From Dysosmobacter segnis (GTDB lineage: Bacteria > Bacillota > Clostridia > Oscillospirales > Oscillospiraceae), in contig NZ_JACOQI010000035.1 of the NCBI RefSeq assembly GCF_014297285.1, positions 1 to 13,139 on the forward strand: a DNA stretch of 13,139 nucleotides, given 5' to 3'. Below are positions 1-5,662 of this stretch, in pieces. The stretch's first letter is position 1; each line of letters begins with the position of its first letter. The translations under genes and the position numbers were made by a program. The notes below the pieces were generated by a model that saw only the letters and a program-made list of their open reading frames with translations, was not told the origin of the DNA and ran no database searches.

Positions 1-446
1 GTGGGATTGCTGAGGATGAGTTTTTCTTTCACCGCCCGGTCAAGGGCGTTGTGCAGCATCATGTGGATGCCGCGCACAGTGGAATTGCTCAGTCCGGGTT
101 TTTTCTTTTTCTGAACTTTCCGCAACCTGCCGTTGCTTTGCAGGTCATTGTAGAGTTTTTGCAGGTCACGGGTAGTAAGCTTGTTCAGAGGAATGTCTCC
201 GATAGCCGGGGCAACATGCTGTTCGATGTTTCGGTGGTAGTAGTTCATGGTGGAGGGACGGATATGCGGTTTGGCATATAATTCAAACCACGTCCGCAGC
301 CATGTGGCAACCGTATATTCATTTGCGCGGCTGATGTCCAATGCTTTGCTTTCCTCAATGGCTTTCTTTAGCTTCGTCTTGCATTCTGCCTGTGTCTTAC
401 CCAGCACATTTTTGATGATGCGCTTTCCTGTTTCGGGGTGGTATCC
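1..446 (-). CDS. Tyrosine recombinase/integrase, N-terminally truncated and running off the window
   Basis: The minus strand is open from 446 to the window edge. It reads as the front part of a Tn916/phage-type tyrosine integrase. First comes the tail of an arm-binding AP2-like domain (GYHPETGKRIIKNVLGKT, then a basic helix QAECKTKLKKA). Next is the core-binding SAM-like domain, with the typical phrases VATWLRTWFELYAKPHIRPSTMN, AIGDIPLNKLTTRDLQKLYNDL and STVRGIHMMLHNALDRAVKE. The catalytic domain would lie left of base 1. Family resemblance stops sharply at about 446: the frame stays open further upstream but the translation becomes meaningless and no start with a ribosome site is seen. The true N-terminal residues are therefore missing, replaced by an unrelated coding fragment on the other strand. 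It would act on its own element's att sites; with the N-terminus gone it is probably inactive. It is a different integrase from the one at 4506-5321, although the shared phrases align. Confidence 0.5.
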
Positions 447-699
447 AGAGCTGGCCGAGCAGGTCGAACGCGCCCATGAGGAACTGCGACGGGACATGGA
501 CGCTGCGGGGCACAGAAGGCTGTTGCGTCTGCTGGACGCGCAGAACGCATTGCTGGCTGAATCCAAGCTGATGAGCTTCACGGCTGGCTTCAAGCTGGCG
601 TGGGGCATGGCGAAAGAACTGGAGGCAGATGGGTTCTACTCCTTCGAGTGGGAGGAAGAAGAACACATCTGCCGTCCGGCGGAACAAGTGGATGCTTGA
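447..699 (+). pseudogene. DUF6809-like small protein, C-terminal fragment
   Basis: After the junction at about 446 the plus strand reads ELAEQVERAHEELRRDMDAA, followed by a helix-rich stretch (LLRLLDAQNALLAESKLMSF, then TAGFKLAWGMAKELEADGF) and an acidic tail ending in TGA. The pattern of two helices, SFTAGFKLAWGMA and a short C-terminus resembles DUF6809, a small helical family common on Clostridia mobile elements. Its function is unknown and this assignment is from memory of family style. The N-terminus (usually about 35 residues ending in a P-E-Y/P-E-L phrase) is missing. Upstream in-frame codons come from the antisense of the integrase, so the apparent longer frame starting at 247 is chimeric. 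Probably a dead remnant. Confidence 0.5.
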
Positions 700-710
700 T
701 CCAGATCCAT

Positions 711-827
711 GTGGAATATACAGAAGCAATGCAGATTTGTGATATCCTCTCCGGCGAATGTCTGATCGAGGAGCGCACGGAAAATAATGTCTCCCTCTGT
801 TACGAAACGATGGCGGAATACAAGTGA
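711..827 (+). CDS. Short ORF of unknown function, doubtful
   Basis: A 38-codon frame can start at GTG 711 or, more plausibly, ATG 729 (MQICDILSGECLIEERTENN, continuing to AEYK), ending in TGA 12 bases before the next ribosome site. The acidic, helix-like composition looks protein-like, and its reading frame lies +1 relative to the preceding fragment. No clear ribosome site precedes either start and no family is recognised. It could be the tail of a gene broken by the rearrangement at 446, or chance. Confidence 0.5.
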   Translation: MEYTEAMQICDILSGECLIEERTENNVSLCYETMAEYK

Positions 828-841
828 AAAGGAGTATTGAT

Positions 842-1159
842 ATGAAACGTAAAACATCCCATTGGGTTTTGCTGGCTCTGGCCCTGAGCACAGTTCTGCT
901 TCTGGCTGTCTGCGGTGCGTCTGGCAGTGCCGCGGAAGGAAGCCAGCAGAAAGAAACCATCACAGGCACGATCAATCGACTGGATACGGACTACCTGGTG
1001 CTCATCACGGACGATGGGGAATATCAGGTCATGGATTTTGGCGAAAACTTTTCTGTCGAAGGCTTCAGTGAGGGTGATGATGTGGTGATCACTTATACCG
1101 GAACCCTTGAAAATGAAGAGAAACCGCCGGTCATCACCGCCATGGAAGCTGCGCAATAA
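842..1159 (+). CDS. Small secreted or lipoprotein-like protein of unknown function
   Basis: The product is 105 residues. ATG 842 is preferred over ATG 824 because AAAGGAG at 829-835 lies seven bases before it. Residues 1-22 form a signal peptide: MKRKTSHW, a hydrophobic run LLALALSTVLLLAV, then C. The lipobox reads LAVC, with valine in the -1 position where glycine or alanine is usual, so lipidation is likely but not certain. A short Ser/Gly/Glu linker follows. The mature part (from about residue 36, ETITGTINRLDTDYLVLITD) is a small all-beta domain with alternating hydrophobic residues and the phrase GDDVVITYTGTLE. This suggests an OB-like fold similar in style to DUF5666/DUF1344-type modules; that is inference. 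It faces ktrA across a shared hairpin. No substrate can be named. Confidence 0.5.
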   Translation: MKRKTSHWVLLALALSTVLLLAVCGASGSAAEGSQQKETITGTINRLDTDYLVLITDDGEYQVMDFGENFSVEGFSEGDDVVITYTGTLENEEKPPVITAMEAAQ

Positions 1160-1192
1160 TTGATCAGGGCTGTGCGCCCCAGCGGATATTGA

Positions 1193-1238
1193 CACAAGAA
1201 TGGGACACACGCCCAATGGCGTGTGTCCCATTCTTGTG
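1193..1238. terminator. Perfect 21-bp hairpin between convergent genes
   Basis: Bases 1193-1213 are the exact reverse complement of 1218-1238, with a four-base loop. The hairpin lies between the end of the small lipoprotein gene (1159) and the end of ktrA (1268), so it can serve both. There is no uridine tract on either side, so it is either an imperfect bidirectional terminator or an mRNA 3'-end stabilising hairpin. Confidence 0.5.
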
Positions 1239-1267
1239 ATCGTTCTCTTCAGCGCGGATCAGCAGTT

Positions 1268-1915
1268 TCAGAGGTGAAATTGCTTTTTCAGCGCTTTGTT
1301 TTCTCCCAATACCAGCAGAGTCAGACTTCCGTCCAATATGGTTTCCGGTGAGATGTTCACATCGGTTTTGCCGTTCCGTTTTACGCCGAGGATGTTGACA
1401 CCGTATTTTCTGCGGATGTCCAGCTCGCCGATGCTGTGCCCCTGCCAGTCCTCCGGTACGGCAACCTCGATAATGGCGTGCTGCTCGTCCAGCTCAATGT
1501 AGCTGAAAATATGGTTGGCGGTATAGCGGATGGCCGCCCACTTCGCCAGCTGCTTTTCCGGGTAGGCGACCGCGTCCGCGCCGTTTCGCAGCAGAAACTT
1601 TGCCTGCACGTCCCGCTCCGCGCGGGATACCACATAGTTTGCCCCCAGTTCCTTGAGCAGCGACGTGGTTTCCAGTGAATTCTGGAAATCCCCGCTGATG
1701 GTGACATAGCAGACGTCATAGTTGCTCACGCCCAGTGAGCGCAGAAAGTCCACGCGGGTGCTGTCACCGATCTGCGCGTTGGTGACGAAGGGCATACATT
1801 CATTGACACGCTCCTCGTCCTTGTCCACCGCCATCACCTGATGGCCAAGCTCATTCAGCTGCATGGCAAGATGCCGCCCGAAGCGGCCAAGTCCGATCAA
1901 CAATACAGATTTCAT
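1268..1915 (-). CDS. ktrA: Ktr/Trk potassium uptake regulatory subunit (RCK protein)
   Basis: The product is 215 residues, the normal size for KtrA/TrkA single-RCK proteins. It forms a cytosolic ring that binds nucleotide and gates the KtrB/TrkH channel. The N-terminal RCK_N Rossmann fold is plain: MKSVLLIGLGRFGRHLA gives G-x-G-x-x-G at residues 8-13, and the ribose-binding acid is D31 in AVDKDEE. The next phrases, IGDSTRVDFLRSLGVSNYD and NYVVSRAERDVQAKFLLRNGAD, are typical. A C-terminal RCK_C domain (about 137-215) begins at SYIELDEQHAIIEVAVPEDW and ends in LTLLVLGENKALKKQF. An AGGAG site lies before ATG 1915. The gene starts 12 bases after the ktrB stop, so the two are co-transcribed. Confident assignment; whether KtrA or KtrC type cannot be decided here. 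Confidence 0.5.
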   Translation of the reverse strand: MKSVLLIGLGRFGRHLAMQLNELGHQVMAVDKDEERVNECMPFVTNAQIGDSTRVDFLRSLGVSNYDVCYVTISGDFQNSLETTSLLKELGANYVVSRAERDVQAKFLLRNGADAVAYPEKQLAKWAAIRYTANHIFSYIELDEQHAIIEVAVPEDWQGHSIGELDIRRKYGVNILGVKRNGKTDVNISPETILDGSLTLLVLGENKALKKQFHL

Positions 1916-1927
1916 CGTGCGCTCCTT

Positions 1928-3268
1928 TCAGCCTACGGTGATCATTTCCTTCGGATACCGGGCATAGGTCATGTCATGCCCGGAAAACGCGGCGTAGATC
2001 AAGGTCAGTCCCCCGACGCGCCCAAAAAACATCAGCAGAATGAGAATGCTCTGCGACAGCGTCCCGAGCTGCGGCGTCAGTCCCAGCGTCAGTCCCACCG
2101 TGCCCGCGGCGGAGGCAGTCTCATAGAGGCAAGCGCCCAGCGGCAGGCCCTCGACCTCGCTGATGACCGCCGCGCCAACAAACGTCAAGGACAGATACAG
2201 CAGTAAGATCGCGGCGGCATTGCGGATGGCGGAATAGTCCAATCTGCGATCAAAGAGCCGCGAGTCCTCTCTCCTGTGGAAGGCTGCCGCGGCGTTGGCA
2301 ATGAGCACCGCCAGTGTTGTGACCTTCATGCCGCCCGCCGTGGAACCGGGCGCACCTCCGGTGAGCATCAGCATGATCGTGACCGCCTGCGAGGTATCGC
2401 TCATTTTCGTTAGATCAACCGTGTTGTAGCCTGCCGTCCGCGGTGTGACCGCCTGAAAGAGCGAGGCCAAAGCCCGCTCTCCCACGGGGAGGTCCGCAAA
2501 GTCCGTCAGATAAAAGAGGACCGCCGGAATCGTGATCAAAAGCGCCGTCGCACTCAAAATGACCTTGCTCTGCATCCGGTAACGCCGCAGGTGCAGACCG
2601 TGCGTACAGATATCGTCCCACGTTAGAAAGCCGATGCCGCCCACGATGATCAGCAGCATGATGACGATGTTGACCAGCGGGTCTGCGGCATAGGCCGTCA
2701 GCGAAGGGTAAGGGGCATCCGCCCGCCCCAGAATATCGAAACCCGCGTTGCAGAAGGCGGAAACGGAATGGAAAACGGACATCCATACGCCCCGCAGCCC
2801 ATAGTCCCGGCAGAACACCGGCAGCAGCGCCAACGCGCCCAGCAGCTCGACGATCAGGGTCCCTCTCAGGATAAACCGCGTCAGGCGCACGATGCCGCCC
2901 ACCGCGGGAGCGGAGATGGCGTCCTGCATGGCGCTGCGCTCCTTGAGCGTGATGTTCCGCCCGGCGAGCATCAGGAACGTCACCGCGCCGGTGATCACGC
3001 CCAGCCCGCCAATCTGGATCAGCAGCAAAATCACCGTCTGACCAAAGGCAGACCAGTAGCTGCCGGTATCCTGCACCACCAGTCCCGTCACGCAGACAGC
3101 GGAAGTGGAGGTGAACAGTGCCTCATGAAACGGCGTCCAGATCCGCTGTACTGTGGCGATAGGCAGCATCAGCACCAGCGCCCCCAGTAGGATCACACCC
3201 GCAAAGCCGAGGATCATGATTTGAAAAGAAGTCAAATGACGCTTCAGATGGAGTATGGGTTCTATCAC
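1928..3268 (-). CDS. ktrB: Ktr/Trk-type potassium uptake membrane subunit
   Basis: This TrkH/KtrB family channel-like subunit moves K+ (with Na+ in KtrAB) across the membrane. The four pore loops of the family are all present: TSTSAVCVTGLVVQD, HSVSAFCNAGFDILG, QAVTPRTAGYNTVDL and ETASAAGTVGLTLGL. Each carries the single conserved filter glycine. The intramembrane gating-loop phrase GGAPGSTAGGMKVTTL follows the third repeat. There are about eight further hydrophobic segments. The start is taken as GTG 3268, nine bases after AAGAAGG (3278-3284). The GTG at 3277 would give three more residues but touches that ribosome site. At 446 residues it has normal family length. First gene of an operon with ktrA. 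It sits between mobile-element remnants, so the pair may be cargo. Confidence 0.5.
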   Translation of the reverse strand: MIEPILHLKRHLTSFQIMILGFAGVILLGALVLMLPIATVQRIWTPFHEALFTSTSAVCVTGLVVQDTGSYWSAFGQTVILLLIQIGGLGVITGAVTFLMLAGRNITLKERSAMQDAISAPAVGGIVRLTRFILRGTLIVELLGALALLPVFCRDYGLRGVWMSVFHSVSAFCNAGFDILGRADAPYPSLTAYAADPLVNIVIMLLIIVGGIGFLTWDDICTHGLHLRRYRMQSKVILSATALLITIPAVLFYLTDFADLPVGERALASLFQAVTPRTAGYNTVDLTKMSDTSQAVTIMLMLTGGAPGSTAGGMKVTTLAVLIANAAAAFHRREDSRLFDRRLDYSAIRNAAAILLLYLSLTFVGAAVISEVEGLPLGACLYETASAAGTVGLTLGLTPQLGTLSQSILILLMFFGRVGGLTLIYAAFSGHDMTYARYPKEMITVG

Positions 3269-3311
3269 CGTGCACACCTTCTTTCAAATACCGCTTCTGA
3301 TTTTGGCACAT

Positions 3312-3340
3312 AGTATAGCACGGTTTTCGCAGCCTGTCTG
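3312..3340 (-). promoter_or_regulatory. Promoter of ktrBA
   Basis: On the minus strand the -35-like CAGACA (3335-3340) is separated by 17 bases from the -10 hexamer TATACT (3312-3317). The transcript would start near 3305, about 37 bases before the chosen ktrB start. The -10 is strong and the -35 weak (4 of 6), as expected for an activator-dependent promoter. Confidence 0.5.
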
Positions 3341-3345
3341 TGCAG

Positions 3346-3378
3346 GTTTTGTAAAAGTTTTGTAAAGGTTTTGCAGAA
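3346..3378. promoter_or_regulatory. Three 11-bp direct repeats upstream of the ktrB promoter
   Basis: Three tandem 11-mers lie at 3346-3356, 3357-3367 and 3368-3378. The first two differ at one base; the third keeps GTTTTG and diverges after. On the minus strand they read TTTTACAAAAC, CTTTACAAAAC and TTCTGCAAAAC and end five bases upstream of the -35 box. An 11-bp period next to a weak -35 is the classic layout for an OmpR/PhoB-family response regulator. The binding protein is not encoded in this window; the role is inferred. Confidence 0.5.
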
Positions 3379-3412
3379 TTTGATGAAGCTCAATATTGAC
3401 GATGTTGTCAGA

Positions 3413-4336
3413 TCATAGCTTGTTCAGCACGCCATAGACCTCCGCCAAGGCGCGGACATACTGCGGGAAATTGCGCCGCAGCTCACGGTCTTCCCCCGGC
3501 GGCAGGACCGGCCTCCGCAGCATACGATGAACAGTCCTCCATACCTGAAGCCTGCTGCCGGGATAGGCTTCTCTCAGCTTCTCGACGGCACGGTTCTTTG
3601 CCTTCTCCACGGCGGACTCCTTCATCATGTGATACATCCCGATCTCTTTCAAAGTTGCCTCCGGGTATCCGAACACGCCGCAGGTCTTGCCGAGAATGTC
3701 CCTGTCCTTCTTCGGCAGGGTATCGAACAGCTCCCGAAGGAACTCGATGCAGACTTTGCGGTACACGGCTTGCTCCGCCGAAACGGAGAGCATCCCCGGC
3801 ATCAGCCGCTCGTAGGGATCGCCGTCATAGCCCTCCGGGACAAGATCATGCACACCGAGGAAATGGGTGTTGTAGCGAACATATCGGCTGACACGAGCCT
3901 CAGGGATACCCAGCTCCTCCGCGATTTCACCGGTATCCTTCCATGCAACATGATACAGCCTCTGCACCTGCCGGACAGCGGCCATCTCGTTCTTGCTCAA
4001 CGCCATGCAGCCAATATTCTGCTCCAGCCAGCGGGTCATGCGCCCCTTCAAATGTGGGTAAAGATAGGTGGTGAGCACGGCGCGGCTTTCGTCATATTCC
4101 CGGCTCTGTATCCGCGTTAGAAGCTCCAACGCGCCCTCACCGCAGAGATCGTCCAGAATCGTTTTCGTATACGCAGAAAGCTGATTCGGATGATGTGGGT
4201 CCGCCGTCAGACAGTTGAACGCCTCCGCGGCTTCCTTGGCGATTCCGCGGATCAGCCCGATATTTTTATGGTACAGCTTTTCCAGCGCAGCTTCATCACC
4301 GTCATAATATTGGCGAATTAGTTGCTCGTTGGTCAT
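3413..4336 (-). CDS. Sigma-70-like factor, mobile-element type
   Basis: The product is 307 residues. MTNEQLIRQYYDGDEAALEKLYHKNIGLIRGIAKEAAE matches sigma region 2.1, and the stretch ending TYLYPHLKGRMTRWLEQNI fits regions 2.3-2.4. SKNEMAAVRQVQRLYH and TGEIAEELGIPEARVSRYVRYNT form a region-3-like helix-turn-helix. EFLRELFDTLPKKDRDILGKTCGVFGYPEATLKEIG is a region-4-like segment in which an insertion disturbs the usual recognition helix. The C-terminal 60 residues are basic and not recognised. ATG 4336 overlaps the stop of the preceding gene (ATGA), so the two are translationally coupled. Such factors on Clostridia elements presumably drive element genes. It might instead be a non-sigma transcription regulator built from sigma domains. 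Confidence 0.5.
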   Translation of the reverse strand: MTNEQLIRQYYDGDEAALEKLYHKNIGLIRGIAKEAAEAFNCLTADPHHPNQLSAYTKTILDDLCGEGALELLTRIQSREYDESRAVLTTYLYPHLKGRMTRWLEQNIGCMALSKNEMAAVRQVQRLYHVAWKDTGEIAEELGIPEARVSRYVRYNTHFLGVHDLVPEGYDGDPYERLMPGMLSVSAEQAVYRKVCIEFLRELFDTLPKKDRDILGKTCGVFGYPEATLKEIGMYHMMKESAVEKAKNRAVEKLREAYPGSRLQVWRTVHRMLRRPVLPPGEDRELRRNFPQYVRALAEVYGVLNKL

Positions 4337-4503
4337 GCTTTCTCACCCGCCTTCTTCTTCGGCGGACGGCCCCTCGGATTGGCCGTTCTGGTGATCCCGC
4401 AATGCTGGTAGACATTCTCAGACGAAACGCTCTCTTCAAAGGCTTCTACGGAGGTGTCCGCGTCGCGCAGAGCGTCATAGAGCAGATCCCGCACATAAGA
4501 TCC
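4333..4503 (-). pseudogene. C-terminal fragment of a small protein coupled to the sigma-like gene
   Basis: Reading from 4503 leftwards gives 56 codons: GSYVRDLLYDALRDADTSVE, then AFEESVSSENVYQHCGITRT, then ANPRGRPPKKKAGEKA. The acidic helical part ends in a very basic tail with GRPPKKK, resembling an AT-hook. The stop overlaps the start of the downstream sigma-like gene by the ATGA arrangement, so they form one operon. Upstream of 4503 the frame can be extended to an ATG at 4587, but those codons are the antisense of the integrase, so the real start has been lost at the junction. Family not recognised; a small partner or anti-factor of the sigma-like protein is possible. Confidence 0.5.
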
Positions 4504-4505
4504 CG

Positions 4506-5321
4506 TTGAATGATCTGTCGACGCTGCATCTGCAACAGTTCTACAAGAAATTGTTGGCGGAAGGGCGGGTAGAGCGAATCGAATCACAGAAGCAGCCCAA
4601 GGGACTGAGCGCCAAAACAGTGCGTAACATCCACCAAATCATTTCCTCTGCCCTGAAGCTGGCAGTCGAGCAGCGGCTGATCGCCCGCAATCCGGCAGAT
4701 GGCTGCGCACTGCCGAAGGCGGAGCGCAAGGAAATGCAGACGCTTCCCGTTGAGCAGCTGACGTCCTTCCTCCGCGAGGCAAAAGACAGCGGCGTGTTCG
4801 CCCTGTACTATATCGACCTGACCACCGGCCTGCGGCGGGGCGAATTGCTCGGATTAAAATGGTCGGACATTGATTTGGAAAAAGGAGACCTCCGGGTTCA
4901 ACGGCAGATCGGGCGCATCGACGGCAAGATCATTGAAATGCCGCTGAAAACAAAAAATGCCTACCGCACACTGCCGTTGTCGGCAGATGCGATAGATGTT
5001 CTGATGCAACAAAGAAGAAAAACGGGTAACAGCGAATGGGTATTCCCATCGCCCACCGGAGGCCCCATGTCCCCGGACAGCGTGCTGCATATGCTGCACC
5101 GCGTTCTAAAGCGGGCAGGGCTGCCGAAGGTGCGTTTCCATGACCTGCGCCACACCTTCGCAACGCTGGCCCTGCAAAACGGTGTGGACATCAAAACCGT
5201 ATCTGGCATGCTGGGGCATTTTTCGGCAGGCTTCACGCTGGATACTTATGCGCATGTAACGACCTCAGCCAAGCGTGAAGCGGCAAAAACAATGGGCAAC
5301 CTTCTCTCTGGTGCAGTATAG
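4506..5321 (+). CDS. Tyrosine recombinase/integrase, catalytic domain intact, N-terminus lost
   Basis: The first possible start is TTG 4506, but there is no ribosome site. The translation begins inside the core-binding domain (IPLNDLSTLHLQQFYKKLLA), so the arm-binding domain and about 90 residues are missing. The frame remains open upstream, but in antisense to the small gene at 4333-4503. The catalytic domain is complete (numbered from 4506): R110 in TGLRRGELLGLKWSDID, the beta-hairpin lysine K150 in TKNAYRTLPL, H212 and R215 in HDLRHTFATLAL, H238 in MLGHFS and the nucleophile Y248 in LDTYAHV. It would catalyse site-specific insertion and excision by a 3'-phosphotyrosine intermediate. Its 3' end points at the tRNA-derived att site 118 bases downstream, the usual int-att layout. 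Probably inactive unless the N-terminal part is supplied elsewhere or the junction is an assembly error. Confidence 0.5.
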   Translation: MNDLSTLHLQQFYKKLLAEGRVERIESQKQPKGLSAKTVRNIHQIISSALKLAVEQRLIARNPADGCALPKAERKEMQTLPVEQLTSFLREAKDSGVFALYYIDLTTGLRRGELLGLKWSDIDLEKGDLRVQRQIGRIDGKIIEMPLKTKNAYRTLPLSADAIDVLMQQRRKTGNSEWVFPSPTGGPMSPDSVLHMLHRVLKRAGLPKVRFHDLRHTFATLALQNGVDIKTVSGMLGHFSAGFTLDTYAHVTTSAKREAAKTMGNLLSGAV

Positions 5322-5343
5322 ACCTTTCCACTGTCCGCTCCCG

Positions 5344-5363
5344 TTGGGGTCAGCGTTTGGGTC
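5344..5363 (+). promoter_or_regulatory. Candidate integrase arm-type site, left side
   Basis: TTGGGGTC (5344-5351) and TTTGGGTC (5356-5363) form a direct repeat with a 12-base period, between the integrase stop and the att core. A similar pair lies on the other side of the core at 5597-5615. Arm-binding domains of Tn916-like integrases bind short direct repeats flanking the core. The role is inferred from position and pairing only. Confidence 0.5.
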
Positions 5364-5405
5364 GGAAAAAACGGCAAGTAAGATATTAGACGCAAAAGTA
5401 CGGAA

Positions 5406-5437
5406 AAAGTCCTGATTTCGCAAGAAATCAGGACTTT
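5406..5437 (-). terminator. Rho-independent-type hairpin next to the tRNA remnant
   Basis: Bases 5406-5419 pair with 5424-5437 (14 bp) around a GCAA loop. Read leftwards, the stem continues into a T tract (the A-run at 5404-5408), so it terminates minus-strand transcripts. It lies two bases beyond the CCA end of the tRNA 3' half, as a tRNA gene's own terminator would. It may also stop the rightward integrase transcript. Confidence 0.5.
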
Positions 5438-5438
5438 C

Positions 5439-5483
5439 TGGTTGCGGAGACAGGACTCGAACCTGCGACCTCCGGGTTATGAG
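5439..5483 (-). other. tRNA 3' half with CAT anticodon: integration site core (att)
   Basis: Read on the minus strand, the 45 bases from 5483 to 5439 match tRNA positions 32-76 exactly in layout. They run: anticodon loop CTCATAA (anticodon CAT), 3' anticodon stem CCCGG, variable AGGTC, T arm GCAGG-TTCGAGT-CCTGT, 3' acceptor strand CTCCGCA, discriminator A and CCA. The sequence to the right (5484 on) cannot pair with CCCGG, so the 5' half is absent and this is not a functional tRNA. Identity that begins precisely at the anticodon loop is the signature of a tyrosine-integrase attachment site in a tRNA-Met (or CAT-anticodon Ile) gene. Confidence 0.5.
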
Positions 5484-5492
5484 GCAGTCTCA

Positions 5493-5533
5493 AGCACAAA
5501 TCGGAGTCATTTCGGCTCCGATTTGTGCTTTTT
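5493..5533 (+). terminator. Rho-independent terminator
   Basis: Bases 5493-5506 pair perfectly with 5516-5529 (14 bp, nine-base loop), followed by a run of T. It acts on rightward transcripts and lies directly to the right of the tRNA remnant. From here to 5662 there is no gene, only the GGGTCA repeats listed separately. Confidence 0.5.
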
Positions 5534-5596
5534 ACCACCATTCGCTCGGCGGATTTTCCGTTGTTGCCGTCCAGCCCTGCCCGCTTTTTTCGTATT

Positions 5597-5615
5597 CTGG
5601 GTCAAAACTGGGTCA
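5597..5615 (+). promoter_or_regulatory. Candidate integrase arm-type site, right side
   Basis: CTGGGTCA occurs at 5597-5604 and again at 5608-5615 (11-base period), in the same orientation as the GGGTC pair at 5344-5363. It lies about 115 bases to the right of the att core. Having similar pairs on both sides is what an attP with P and P' arms would show; inference. Confidence 0.5.
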
Positions 5616-5662
5616 GACACGGTGCGCCTGCACCCACGCTGTCCACGGCTTGTATGGACTGC

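Noticed and set aside
247..446. Front half of the 150-codon frame ending at 699
   Set aside because: It is antisense to the integrase and joined to the DUF6809-like tail only because the frame happens to stay open over the junction.
4504..4587. Upstream extension of the small minus-strand gene to ATG 4587
   Set aside because: These codons are antisense to the integrase's core-binding domain; the natural start was lost at the junction.
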